This document shows, piece after piece, positions 16,733 through 24,997 of a DNA stretch of 64,000 nucleotides. The translations under genes were made by a program, and so were the position numbers. Numbering within the stretch: position 1 is the first letter of the stretch; every line of letters starts with the position of its first letter. Source of the stretch: an uncultured Bacilli bacterium (GTDB lineage Bacteria > Bacillota_I > Bacilli_A > RFN20 > CAG-631); contig CANQVX010000008.1 of NCBI GenBank assembly GCA_947627355.1, positions 17,312 through 81,311 on the forward strand, written 5' to 3'. A model generated the notes under the pieces. It made no database searches, had not been told where the DNA came from, and worked only from the letters and a program-made list of their open reading frames with translations.

Positions 16733-17506
16733 ATGGAAACTAGAATCAAAGAAATCTTACAAATAATTGAAAAAGCTGGCTATGAAGGATATTTAGTTGG
16801 TGGTAGTAGTCGTGATGAATTATTAAATAGACATTATGATGATGTCGATATCACTACTAATGCGCCAATTAATGAAATGCTTGATTTATTTAATATTTAT
16901 TCTGATAAAGGCCTTGCTTTTTATAATGTTAAGATTGATTATGATGGAATGATTGCTGAAATCACTAGTTTTCGTAAAGAAAGTTATGATGATACTTCAA
17001 GTGGTTATCCTACTATTACTGGTTATGCTAAAGATATCAAAGAAGATGCTATTCGCAGAGATTTTACTATCAATGCTATTTATTTAGATAAAGATAATAA
17101 AATTCATGATCCTTTTAATGGACTTAGTGATTTAAATAATAAACTTATTAGATTCATAGGTGAACCTATTACTAGAATAAAAGAAGATCCTACTAGAATT
17201 TTAAGAGCCTTAAGGTTTAAAGAAAGCCTTGGTTTTAAATTAGAAGAAAACACTTATAAGGCTATTAAAGATAATTTAAATTATTTATTAAAACTACCAA
17301 TTACAAAACTAGCACGAGAAATAAAAAAGACTTATGATGAACTTAAAAAAAGTAAAGCTAATAAAATTTTTAAAGAAATGAAAATAAATGATTTACTTTT
17401 TAAAAATAACGATTATGATATGTTTAATGTTTCTAAAGTTAGTTATGAAACAATACTAGAAGAATTAAAAAGGGGTGCAATAAAAAATGGAAAAAAACAA
17501 ATTTGA
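16733..17506 (+). CDS. cca: CCA tRNA nucleotidyltransferase, short form
   Basis: Adds CCA to tRNA 3' ends (class II nucleotidyltransferase). Catalytic motifs are complete: LVGGSSRDELL and DDVDITT (metal-binding Asp pair), RRDFTINA, and EDPTRILRALRF. The protein has only 257 residues against roughly 390-400 for Bacillus enzymes: the head and neck domains are present, and most of the body and tail that grip the tRNA elbow is missing. The frame closes inside the start of dnaD (20-base overlap). PolyA polymerase is an alternative, but none of its added domains are seen. Confidence 0.82.
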   Translation: METRIKEILQIIEKAGYEGYLVGGSSRDELLNRHYDDVDITTNAPINEMLDLFNIYSDKGLAFYNVKIDYDGMIAEITSFRKESYDDTSSGYPTITGYAKDIKEDAIRRDFTINAIYLDKDNKIHDPFNGLSDLNNKLIRFIGEPITRIKEDPTRILRALRFKESLGFKLEENTYKAIKDNLNYLLKLPITKLAREIKKTYDELKKSKANKIFKEMKINDLLFKNNDYDMFNVSKVSYETILEELKRGAIKNGKKQI

Positions 17507-18125
17507 AATCGAATCAATGATTCAAGTAGAAAAACTATTAATGTTGAATTATAAAGAAATGGGTATCAGTGATGATGAAGTTGTCATTTTATTACTTACT
17601 TATACTTTAATTAAAACTGGTAATAGTTTTATTAATCCTGCCGATTTAGCACTTCTTTGTAATTTTACTGAAACTAAAATTGATGTACTTTATACTAAAT
17701 TAATTTCCAAAGGCTTAATTAAAACTGAAATTCATGATAATGGTAGTGTTAGTACTAGTATCCAACCATTAATTGAAAAACTAAATGAAATCTATGTTAA
17801 TAATTTTAATAAGAAAGCTAGTGCAAATGAAGATAATAAAGAAAGCAATGAAAAGAATGTTTATAACCTATTTGAACAATTCTTTGGCCGTCCATTATCA
17901 CCACTTGAATATGATATTATCAATGGTTGGCTTGAAAAGAAATATACTTATGATGAAATAAGTAGAGCCGTTGATTTATGTAAACAATCACCTAATCATT
18001 CAATTCGTTATATTGATACAATCCTATTTGAAGAACATAAAAAGAAAGAAATGGGCGATGCTGCTTATCAAGATGATTTGCAAGAAACCATCGAACTTAG
18101 CAAAATCGACTGGTTAAATAAATAA
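17487..18125 (+). CDS. dnaD: DNA replication initiation protein DnaD
   Basis: A 212-residue protein with the two DnaD parts: an N-terminal winged-helix oligomerisation domain (VVILLLTYTLIKTGNSFINPADLA...LISKGLIK) and a C-terminal DnaD domain (LFEQFFGRPLSPLEYDIINGWLEKKYTYDEISRAVDLC) ending with the YIDTILFEE motif. DnaD works with DnaB and DnaI to load the replicative helicase in Firmicutes. It overlaps cca by 20 bases and nth by one base, as part of one operon; the dnaD-nth pairing is conserved in Bacilli. Confidence 0.9.
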   Translation: MEKNKFEIESMIQVEKLLMLNYKEMGISDDEVVILLLTYTLIKTGNSFINPADLALLCNFTETKIDVLYTKLISKGLIKTEIHDNGSVSTSIQPLIEKLNEIYVNNFNKKASANEDNKESNEKNVYNLFEQFFGRPLSPLEYDIINGWLEKKYTYDEISRAVDLCKQSPNHSIRYIDTILFEEHKKKEMGDAAYQDDLQETIELSKIDWLNK

Positions 18126-18739
18126 TGGATAGTAAGCTTTTATATATTCATAATTTATTTAGCGATGCTAAATGTGAACTTGATTATAAAACAACCTTTC
18201 AATTATTAATTGCAGTTGTGCTTTCTGCCCAAACGACCGATAAAAGTGTTAATAAGGTAACAGCAGTTTTGTTTAATAAATATCCTGATGCAAACACTTT
18301 AAAGGATGCTAATTTAAAAGATGTTGAAGATATCTTAAAATCAATTGGTATGTATAAAGTAAAAGCAAAAAACATAATTGAAATAGCTCGTATTATAAGT
18401 GATAAATATCATAATGAAGTGCCTAATAGTTATGATGATTTAATAACCCTTCCAGGAGTTGGAAATAAAACAATAAATGTCGTTTTAGCCGAAGGTTTTA
18501 AGATTCCAGCATTACCTGTTGATACTCATATCAATCGAATAGCAAAAAGACTTAAATATGCAAATATTGATGATGATGTATTAGTGGTTGAAGAAAAACT
18601 TAAAAAAGTAATTGAAAAAGAAAAATGGATTCAAATGCATCACAGTTTAATCTTTTTTGGTAGATATATCTGTAAAGCAAAGAATCCATTGTGTGATAAA
18701 TGTAAATTAAATGGTTCTTGTAATAAAGAATATAAATAA
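18125..18739 (+). CDS. nth: Endonuclease III (DNA glycosylase/AP lyase)
   Basis: Removes oxidised pyrimidines and cleaves at abasic sites. The helix-hairpin-helix LPGVGNKTINVV carries the catalytic Lys, VDTHINR the catalytic Asp, and C-x6-C-x2-C-x5-C at the C-terminus binds the 4Fe-4S cluster. The 204 residues are normal. The start overlaps the dnaD stop. It ends back-to-back with the convergent pbp1A gene with no spacer, and no terminator is visible between them. Confidence 0.95.
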   Translation: MDSKLLYIHNLFSDAKCELDYKTTFQLLIAVVLSAQTTDKSVNKVTAVLFNKYPDANTLKDANLKDVEDILKSIGMYKVKAKNIIEIARIISDKYHNEVPNSYDDLITLPGVGNKTINVVLAEGFKIPALPVDTHINRIAKRLKYANIDDDVLVVEEKLKKVIEKEKWIQMHHSLIFFGRYICKAKNPLCDKCKLNGSCNKEYK

Positions 18740-21163
18740 CTAGAACCAGAATGAATTATTATTAATTTGAATGTTTTCTGTTTTAATTGGCCCTCTATTG
18801 TGGCCATTTTTATATTTATAATATAGTTTCATAGTATAGTTACCATTTGAAATCATATAAATATCATTAATTTCATCTTTTAATTCTACTTCCATTGTTT
18901 CATTTTTTTCATTTATTAGTTCACATATCAAAGTTAACTTGCCATAAATTTTTTCATAATCAAATATTTTTTTGTATTCAACATTATTGATTGTATTATT
19001 TTTGGGTAATAAAATCGTTAATTTGTCGGTCGAAACATAATAATCATAGTTTGGTTCTTTATCAATTATAGGTTCACAAATATAATTTATAGGAATAGCA
19101 TTTCTTTTAAAATTAGCTTCTACAATATAATCTTTATTAATTGAATTAGTTGCTAGTAAATATGGATTTGATCCTTTTACTATCGATACTGTTACAATGT
19201 TATCAGGTCTAGGATATGTTTGATTTTTAATAGCTGCTATGTCCATTATTCTTCGAAAGAAATTTTTAACAATATTTGCATCATTACTACTTGGAACAAA
19301 ATAAGTTGGTTCATCCTTTTTAGTATTATCAAAGCCTGTCCAAACAGCAATACTAATATTTTTACAATAACCGGCCAGCCATCTATCCTTATAAGAATTA
19401 CTAGGATAGTTGTATTCTTTTATTATATTGCTATCAAAACTAGAAGTTCCCGTTTTTGCCGACACATTTACATCATCTGGTTTGATTACATTAATGTTCC
19501 AGAAATTCTTTTTCATCACACTTTCTAGAACATTATTTAATAAATAACATGAATCAGCACCCAATATTCGTTTTCTATAATTATCAAAAATAATTTCTTG
19601 ATTATTTTCTAGCAGTACTATCTTTTTAACCGCTAAAGGTGTTTGATAAATTCCTTGATTTGCTATCATTGCATAACTAGCGGCTAGATTAGTTGGTGAA
19701 ACACCATAACTAAATGCTCCTAATGCATATGAATATGATAGATTTTCTTTTTTAACATCAAGTAGATTGATATCTTCTAAGTATTTAGCAATACCATTCA
19801 TACCTATTTTATTTGCAACTTCTTGCATTGTTTTTACAGCAACGGTGTTTCTAGAATAGCCAATTGCTTCATCAATTAATAATTCACCCATATGAAGATA
19901 ATCAACATTATGGACTTCTTTTGTTGTATTAGGATAATAAGTTTTATCGTCAACTAGACAATGCTTATCACTCCAATTTAAATATTGATAGGCTAGAGCA
20001 TAGGATAGTATTGGTTTTATAGTTGATGCTGGTTGTTTTACCATATCATAAGCTCGGTTAAACAAACGTTTACCATTGTAATTTCTTCCGCCAAAAACGG
20101 CAATAATTGAACCATTGTCGTTATTTATAATGCTTGCTGCCATTTGCTGTAAATCATTATCAAAATGAATATAACTAGACTTATTTTGTTGCATTAAATC
20201 TATTTCGGATTGTAAGGTTGTATCAAGATAAGTATAGATTTCCATGGGAGTAGTATATGGATCATAGCCGCTATATTCTTTCACTTGTTCATAAACGACA
20301 TCAAGATAGGCTTGAAATGGATATGATTTTTCATCATCACTTGTTTTATGATAAAGCATTTTATCAATTGGCAAATTTTTAGCCATAGTTGCTTGATAAT
20401 TAGAAATATAATGATGTTTAACCATTAAATCTAAGACTTCATTTCGTCTATTAGTGGCTTCAATTGGATTTTTAAAAGGATTATAAAACGATGGAAGATT
20501 AATAATTCCGGCAAGTAATGCTGCTTCAGGTAGTGTTACACTTGAAATTTTTTTATTAAAATATTTAAGACACGCCACATTAATTCCGGGATTTATTCCA
20601 TCAAAACAAATATAATTAACATAAAATTCGATGATATCTTTTTTAGAATATAATTTTTCAATTTTAGTTGCTAAATAAGCTTCTTCAATTTTTCTTTTAA
20701 TGGTTTTATTTGAATTAAGCATTGTATTTTTAACTAATTGTTGAGTTAAAGTAGAAGCCCCTTGTTTAAATGATGATGCAGTGATGTTAGTATAAATTGC
20801 ATCTAGTAATCTTGGTATATCAATACCATTATGCATGAAAAATCTAACATCTTCTGTACTTACTAAAGCATTGATAAAAATGTCGGGTAAATCGCTATAA
20901 TTTACCCAATCAGTGCTTTCTTTATCAAGTGTTTCGACTACTTCATTTTGACTATCATAAACTTTTGATACAAGCTTTGTATCAAGTGGTTTAAAACTAG
21001 GCTTTTTAACATTTTTTAATAAATTAAAGGTATAAAAAACTCCTATGGTTGTTAAGCATAGGAAGATAATTGCAAATAAATCGGTGAAACTAAGTAAGAT
21101 TGATTTGAATTTACTTTTACTTGTTTTCAAAGTATGCAGTTTTAACGGCTTTGATATAGTCAA
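18740..21163 (-). CDS. ponA: Class A penicillin-binding protein 1A (bifunctional)
   Basis: Polymerises and cross-links peptidoglycan at the membrane. One transmembrane segment (about 25-48), a GT51 glycosyltransferase domain (about 85-260; catalytic Glu in VSTEDVRFF at about 104, QGASTLTQQLVKN), then a transpeptidase domain with STIK (380-383), SRN (437-439) and KTG (570-572). A ~170-residue C-terminal extension is Asn- and Lys-rich. The listed TTG start (21163) lies within recU; a nearby downstream TTG/CTG is equally possible, since no strong ribosome site is seen. The overlap with recU matches the B. subtilis recU-ponA pair. Confidence 0.92.
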   Translation of the reverse strand: MTISKPLKLHTLKTSKSKFKSILLSFTDLFAIIFLCLTTIGVFYTFNLLKNVKKPSFKPLDTKLVSKVYDSQNEVVETLDKESTDWVNYSDLPDIFINALVSTEDVRFFMHNGIDIPRLLDAIYTNITASSFKQGASTLTQQLVKNTMLNSNKTIKRKIEEAYLATKIEKLYSKKDIIEFYVNYICFDGINPGINVACLKYFNKKISSVTLPEAALLAGIINLPSFYNPFKNPIEATNRRNEVLDLMVKHHYISNYQATMAKNLPIDKMLYHKTSDDEKSYPFQAYLDVVYEQVKEYSGYDPYTTPMEIYTYLDTTLQSEIDLMQQNKSSYIHFDNDLQQMAASIINNDNGSIIAVFGGRNYNGKRLFNRAYDMVKQPASTIKPILSYALAYQYLNWSDKHCLVDDKTYYPNTTKEVHNVDYLHMGELLIDEAIGYSRNTVAVKTMQEVANKIGMNGIAKYLEDINLLDVKKENLSYSYALGAFSYGVSPTNLAASYAMIANQGIYQTPLAVKKIVLLENNQEIIFDNYRKRILGADSCYLLNNVLESVMKKNFWNINVIKPDDVNVSAKTGTSSFDSNIIKEYNYPSNSYKDRWLAGYCKNISIAVWTGFDNTKKDEPTYFVPSSNDANIVKNFFRRIMDIAAIKNQTYPRPDNIVTVSIVKGSNPYLLATNSINKDYIVEANFKRNAIPINYICEPIIDKEPNYDYYVSTDKLTILLPKNNTINNVEYKKIFDYEKIYGKLTLICELINEKNETMEVELKDEINDIYMISNGNYTMKLYYKYKNGHNRGPIKTENIQINNNSFWF

Positions 21164-21677
21164 GCAAGATATTAAATCCAGGTTTTACTAAAACACCATT
21201 TTCTTTTAAATCTTTAAGTGGAATATGCTTTTGATTTAAACTAACAGCCTTGAGTATATAATTGCCATCTAATAAATAGATTTCTTCAAATGCTTTAAGG
21301 TAGATTAAAACAAAGGAATAACCTTCATGTTTAATTACAAGTTCAATTGATTTCAATTGGTGACTAGCAATATTACTTAAAGGGAATCCGGTTTTTGAAG
21401 AAGTTTCTTTTGCTTCAAAATCGAGATAATGTCCTTGAAATACGCCCACATAATCTAAGGTTGAAGGGCTTAAAAAGACAGCATCTGTAATTTTATAATG
21501 CTCTTCAGTTTTAATAACTTTAATAGGGGTAGGTCTTTTATTTATAAATGCAATGTCATGCACACGATAGTAATCGTTAGCTTGATTTATCATTTCTTCT
21601 AAGGCCATTCCTTTGTTAGCTAAGTTATTAACTTTTCTATTTAGATTTGCTTTTTTTTTGGTTGGGTAGTTAATCAA
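21117..21677 (-). CDS. recU: Holliday junction resolvase RecU
   Basis: Resolves recombination intermediates in Firmicutes. The protein starts MINYPTKKK like Bacillus RecU (MIRYPN...), which decides for TTG 21677 over GTG 21686; AGGTGAG sits five bases upstream. Core motifs are GMALEEMINQANDYY, DYVGVFQGHYLDFEAKET (catalytic Asp and E-x-K) and TGFPLSNIASHQLKSIE. About 186 residues, normal. It is followed by the overlapping ponA gene and is divergent from gpsB. Confidence 0.93.
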   Translation of the reverse strand: MINYPTKKKANLNRKVNNLANKGMALEEMINQANDYYRVHDIAFINKRPTPIKVIKTEEHYKITDAVFLSPSTLDYVGVFQGHYLDFEAKETSSKTGFPLSNIASHQLKSIELVIKHEGYSFVLIYLKAFEEIYLLDGNYILKAVSLNQKHIPLKDLKENGVLVKPGFNILLDYIKAVKTAYFENK

Positions 21678-21758
21678 GGTTCTCACCTACTTATTTCACC
21701 ACTAGTATTTTGTAACCAAATAAAACAAAATATTCGTGGTTAACTTAATTATATACTT

Positions 21759-21776
21759 TTTTTTACCGGTAAAAAA
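21759..21776. promoter_or_regulatory. 18-bp perfect palindrome in the recU-gpsB divergent region
   Basis: TTTTTTACCGGTAAAAAA reads identically on both strands. On the plus side it lies in the spacer upstream of an extended -10 (TGGTAAAAT, ending at 21785) for gpsB; on the minus side a TATAAT-like box (TATATAATT) for recU lies next to it. It could be an operator or a bidirectional element. Confidence 0.45.
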
Positions 21777-21812
21777 TGGTAAAATAAATTTGTTTCAAGG
21801 GGGGATTTTAAA

Positions 21813-22169
21813 ATGAAAGAAAAATTATCAGTTCAAATCCTTAAAAAAGACTTCAAAATTAGTCCTCAAGGCTGGGATGTAAGAGAAGTTGATAGTTACT
21901 TAGATGAAATAGTATCTCAAGTAAAAGAATTAGAAAATCAAATCGGTATCCTTGAAACTGAAAAAAGAAGACTTGAAAACGTTAATAAAGGTTTAGAATT
22001 AAAAAACGAAGAATTAAAAGCTGAAAATAGCAAAATAAAATCCAAAACTTCAGTTAGTTATGATCCCGACAAATATAGCAACTTTGAAATTGTTCGCCGG
22101 ATTGCTAAACTTGAAACGGCAGTTAATGATGTAAAACAAGTTGTTGATGAAATTAAAAACAAATCTTAG
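21813..22169 (+). CDS. gpsB: Cell-division adaptor GpsB (DivIVA-like)
   Basis: A 118-residue coiled-coil protein. Its N-terminal DivIVA/GpsB membrane-associating domain reads LKKDFKISPQGWDVREVDSYLDEI, followed by a long heptad helix (30-75) and a C-terminal trimerisation segment (FEIVRRIAKLETAV). GpsB links PBP1 and other wall enzymes to septation, and here it is divergent from recU-ponA, whose PBP is its known partner. Its last codons coincide with the 5' strand of the RNase P RNA stem P1. Confidence 0.93.
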   Translation: MKEKLSVQILKKDFKISPQGWDVREVDSYLDEIVSQVKELENQIGILETEKRRLENVNKGLELKNEELKAENSKIKSKTSVSYDPDKYSNFEIVRRIAKLETAVNDVKQVVDEIKNKS

Positions 22170-22503
22170 ATAGTCGCTATAGATTCTATAGAGGAAAGTC
22201 CATGCTTGCATAAGCTGTGATGCTTATAGTGATTGTGCCAAAGGAAAAAATAACTTTGGGCTGGTAATCCCAGACGGCTAGCGATGCCTAAGTGAAAATA
22301 TGGCTATGCTTCTAACGTGCCACAGAAACGAGTTTATTGGAAACGATAAAATGAAACGCGGTAAACCCCTCAAGCAAGAAACTCAAATTTGGTAGAGGAA
22401 CCTTAAGGCAAGAATAAGAATTGCTAAAAGGATGCAAGAAATTGCATAGATAAATGACTATCACTACGAAAGTAGAACAGAACATGGCTTATAAAGATTT
22501 GTT
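22158..22503 (+). ncRNA. rnpB: RNase P RNA (Bacillus type B)
   Basis: Conserved core elements are visible: GAGGAAAGTCCATGC, the AGCGATGCC...GCCACAGAAACG region, GTAAACCCCTCAAGC, GGTAGAGGAACC, and the 3' ACAGAACATGGCTTAT. The ends pair perfectly as stem P1: AACAAATCTT (22158-22167) with AAGATTTGTT (22494-22503). The 5' strand of P1 lies in the last codons of gpsB. It catalyses tRNA 5' maturation with RnpA. Position downstream of gpsB is as in Bacillus. Confidence 0.93.
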
Positions 22504-22507
22504 GTTT

Positions 22508-22534
22508 AAAAGTTATCATATGATAACTTTTTTT
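22508..22534 (+). terminator. Intrinsic terminator of rnpB
   Basis: AAAAGTTATCA and TGATAACTTTT form an 11-bp stem followed by TTTT. Confidence 0.85.
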
Positions 22535-22562
22535 GTACAAAAAATATTAGATATGTTATAAT
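22533..22562 (+). promoter_or_regulatory. Promoter of pgsA-cinA
   Basis: TTGTAC (22533-22538), 18 bases, TATAAT (22557-22562) with an extended TG (22554-22555). Confidence 0.65.
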
Positions 22563-22590
22563 TACTTGCGGATAAAGGATGAGGTGTTTT

Positions 22591-23283
22591 ATGAAATTTA
22601 AAGATATGAATACGCCAAATAAATTAACAACCATTCGAATGATTTGTGTTCCTGTAGTGATTGTTTTATTTATTTTATATGCTTTGCATTTAAGCCTAGA
22701 TATTCCATGTGATTATGCTTTTATTTCTTATAAAGCTGGAAGTCTTACAATTACCCAATTATTGATTTTTATTTTATTTGTAGGTGCTTCAATTACCGAT
22801 TTTATCGACGGAAATCTAGCAAGAAAAAATAATATTGTAACTGATTATGGAAAAATCATGGATCCACTTGCTGATAAACTATTAGTTAATTCATCACTAG
22901 TATGTCTTGCAGTTTTTGGTTTTTGTTTTCCATATGTAATTCCTAACGCTGATAAAGTTTGGATGTTAAAAACAATGTCTGTTTTAAGAGTTGTTTTGCT
23001 ATTTATCATCGTTTTAGTTATTTTTAGAGATTTCTTTGTTGATTCTTTAAGAATGCAATCAGTTAAAAATGGTGTTGTAGTACCAGCCTCTAAATGGGGA
23101 AAATTTAAAACTGCTACTTTAATGCCTGGCATTGCCTTTTTAATTCTTGGCTCACTTCATTTTGTTTTATTTATTCTAGGTGCTGTGTTATTAATTCTTG
23201 GAGGCATTTTTGCTTGTATTAGTGGTGTTCAATACTACCTTTCAATCATGCCAACACTAGATAATCATGGGGATAACAAATAA
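22591..23283 (+). CDS. pgsA: CDP-diacylglycerol-glycerol-3-phosphate 3-phosphatidyltransferase
   Basis: Makes phosphatidylglycerophosphate, committing to phosphatidylglycerol and cardiolipin. A multi-helix membrane protein with the complete CDP-alcohol phosphotransferase signature (D-x2-D-G-x2-A-R...G-x3-D-x3-D), seen here as DFIDGNLAR...DYGKIMDPLADK. MNTPNKLTTIRM is the usual N-terminus. GAGGTG precedes ATG 22591; an in-frame ATG at 22579 overlaps the ribosome site. About 230 residues, slightly long because of a ~25-residue loop after helix 1. It lies in the conserved pgsA-cinA-recA block. Confidence 0.93.
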   Translation: MKFKDMNTPNKLTTIRMICVPVVIVLFILYALHLSLDIPCDYAFISYKAGSLTITQLLIFILFVGASITDFIDGNLARKNNIVTDYGKIMDPLADKLLVNSSLVCLAVFGFCFPYVIPNADKVWMLKTMSVLRVVLLFIIVLVIFRDFFVDSLRMQSVKNGVVVPASKWGKFKTATLMPGIAFLILGSLHFVLFILGAVLLILGGIFACISGVQYYLSIMPTLDNHGDNK

Positions 23284-23284
23284 A

Positions 23285-23737
23285 ATGGAAGAATTAGTTA
23301 AAAAACTAAAAGAAGCAAATCTTACAATTTCGTGTTGTGAAAGTTTAACTGGTGGTTTATTTGCTTCAAGTATTGTAAATGTTCCTGGTGCTAGTAATGT
23401 TTTTGTCGGTGGTTATGTCACATATCAAAATAAAGCTAAAGAAAACATTTTACAAGGGAAAGAAGTATTAGATAAGTTTGGTGCAATTTCTGATGAAATG
23501 GCTTGTCTAATGGCTTTAAAAGCAAAAAATGATTTTCAAAGTGATATAGTTGTATCTTTTACTGGTAATGCTGGCCCAAATGCTGATGAAGGTAAAGAAG
23601 TAGGACTTGTTTATTCGTGTATTATCATTAAAGATAAGATTTATCATTTTAAAAATATTTATAAAGGAAATCGCACTGAAATCCGCTTAAATTGTATAGA
23701 AGATGCAAAAAATAGAATTTTAAAAAATTTAAAATAG
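23285..23737 (+). CDS. cinA: CinA C-terminal domain protein (nicotinamide-nucleotide amidase-like)
   Basis: This is only the CinA C-terminal (PncC) domain: ISCCESLTGGLFASSIVNVPGAS, VTYQNKAKENILQ, ALKAKNDFQSDIVVSFTGNAGP. The N-terminal MoaB-like domain of full CinA (about 410 residues) is absent; stand-alone versions occur. PncC deamidates nicotinamide mononucleotide. The start at 23285 follows GGGGAT; an in-frame ATG at 23267 lies inside pgsA. The conserved position before recA supports the name. Confidence 0.87.
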   Translation: MEELVKKLKEANLTISCCESLTGGLFASSIVNVPGASNVFVGGYVTYQNKAKENILQGKEVLDKFGAISDEMACLMALKAKNDFQSDIVVSFTGNAGPNADEGKEVGLVYSCIIIKDKIYHFKNIYKGNRTEIRLNCIEDAKNRILKNLK

Positions 23738-23788
23738 GTCATTTTTAAAAAATACATCTATAATAATAATTGAGGGAGAAAAAACGAT

Positions 23789-24802
23789 ATGGCAGAAAAA
23801 AAAGAAATTAAAATGAATTTAGAAGAGACGTTAAAACAAATTATTAAAACTTATGGTGAAGGTGCCGTAATGAAACTAGGTGATCGTTCTAATGTTAATG
23901 TAGATGTTATTCCATCTGGTTCAATTTCTTTGGATTATATTCTAGGAGTAGGCGGCTATCCAAAGGGCAGAGTTATTGAAATTTATGGTCCTGAATCAAG
24001 TGGTAAAACAACTTTTGCTTTACATGCAATTGCTGAGGTGCAAAAGCAAGGTGGGAAAGCGGCATTTATCGATGCTGAACACGCAATAGATCCACTATAT
24101 GCTCAAAATTTAGGTGTAGATATTGATGAATTAATTCTATCTCAACCTGATTCTGGTGAACAAGCACTTGAAATCACTGAATTACTTACAAAAAGTGATG
24201 CAATTGATTTAATTGTTGTTGACTCAGTTGCGGCACTAGTTCCTCAAGCTGAATTAAATGGCGAAATGGGCGATGCTCAAGTTGGTTTACAAGCAAGATT
24301 AATGTCAAAAGCATTAAGAAAACTAACAGCAGTATTAAACAAGAGAAATTGTACTATTATTTTCATCAACCAACTTCGTGAAAAAGTAGGTATCATGTTT
24401 GGAAATCCTGAAACAACTCCAGGTGGCAGAGCATTAAAATTCTATGCTTCAGTTCGTCTAGAAGTTCGTAAAGGTACAGTTATTAAAAATGGTGATGACA
24501 TTCAAGGAAATGAAGTTAATTTGAAAGTCGTTAAGAACAAAGTTGCACCTCCATTTAAGACAACAACAGTTGAAATTTTATATGGAAAAGGTATCAACAA
24601 AGATGCTGAATTACTCGATTTAGCCGTCAAATTTGAAATCATTGGCAAATCTGGTGCTTGGTTTGAATATCAAGGTGAAAAGATTGGCCAAGGAAAAGAT
24701 AAAACAATCAAATTCTTAACTGAAAATGAAGCGGTTAAAAACGAAATTTATGAAAAAGTAGTAAATGCAATTAAAACCGGTCAAACCGGTAAAAAAGACT
24801 AA
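23789..24802 (+). CDS. recA: Recombinase RecA
   Basis: DNA strand-exchange ATPase and SOS co-protease. Walker [10 protein letters not shown], Walker [11 protein letters not shown], loop L1 ([19 protein letters not shown]) and L2 ([20 protein letters not shown]) are all intact. At 337 residues the C-terminal acidic tail of longer RecAs is missing. The ribosome site is GAGGGAG. I see no Bacillus-type LexA box upstream. The upstream segment shares two blocks with the rpsF upstream region. A terminator follows. Confidence 0.97.
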   Translation: MAEKKEIKMNLEETLKQIIKTYGEGAVMKLGDRSNVNVDVIPSGSISLDYILGVGGYPKGRVIEIYGPESSGKTTFALHAIAEVQKQGGKAAFIDAEHAIDPLYAQNLGVDIDELILSQPDSGEQALEITELLTKSDAIDLIVVDSVAALVPQAELNGEMGDAQVGLQARLMSKALRKLTAVLNKRNCTIIFINQLREKVGIMFGNPETTPGGRALKFYASVRLEVRKGTVIKNGDDIQGNEVNLKVVKNKVAPPFKTTTVEILYGKGINKDAELLDLAVKFEIIGKSGAWFEYQGEKIGQGKDKTIKFLTENEAVKNEIYEKVVNAIKTGQTGKKD

Positions 24803-24814
24803 GTTTAGAAAATT

Positions 24815-24843
24815 TAAGCCAACCCTGTGTTGGCTATTTTTTT
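24815..24843 (+). terminator. Intrinsic terminator after recA
   Basis: GCCAAC and GTTGGC form a perfect stem with loop CCTGT, followed by TATTTTTTT. Confidence 0.85.
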
Positions 24844-24997
24844 CGGTCAAATCGAGAAAAATTAGAAGAAATCACTAAAAGTAACCTAAAATTATAAGTT
24901 AAAAAAATAGTTTGCTATTTTTGCTATATTAATATAAAATATTAATGGTATTGATAAATATACCAAATCTAATTAATAATAAACAGGAGGAATAAGT

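Noticed and set aside
23285-24802. LexA/SOS box before recA
   Set aside because: No CGAAC-N4-GTTCG-like sequence is seen upstream; a different shared block was reported instead.
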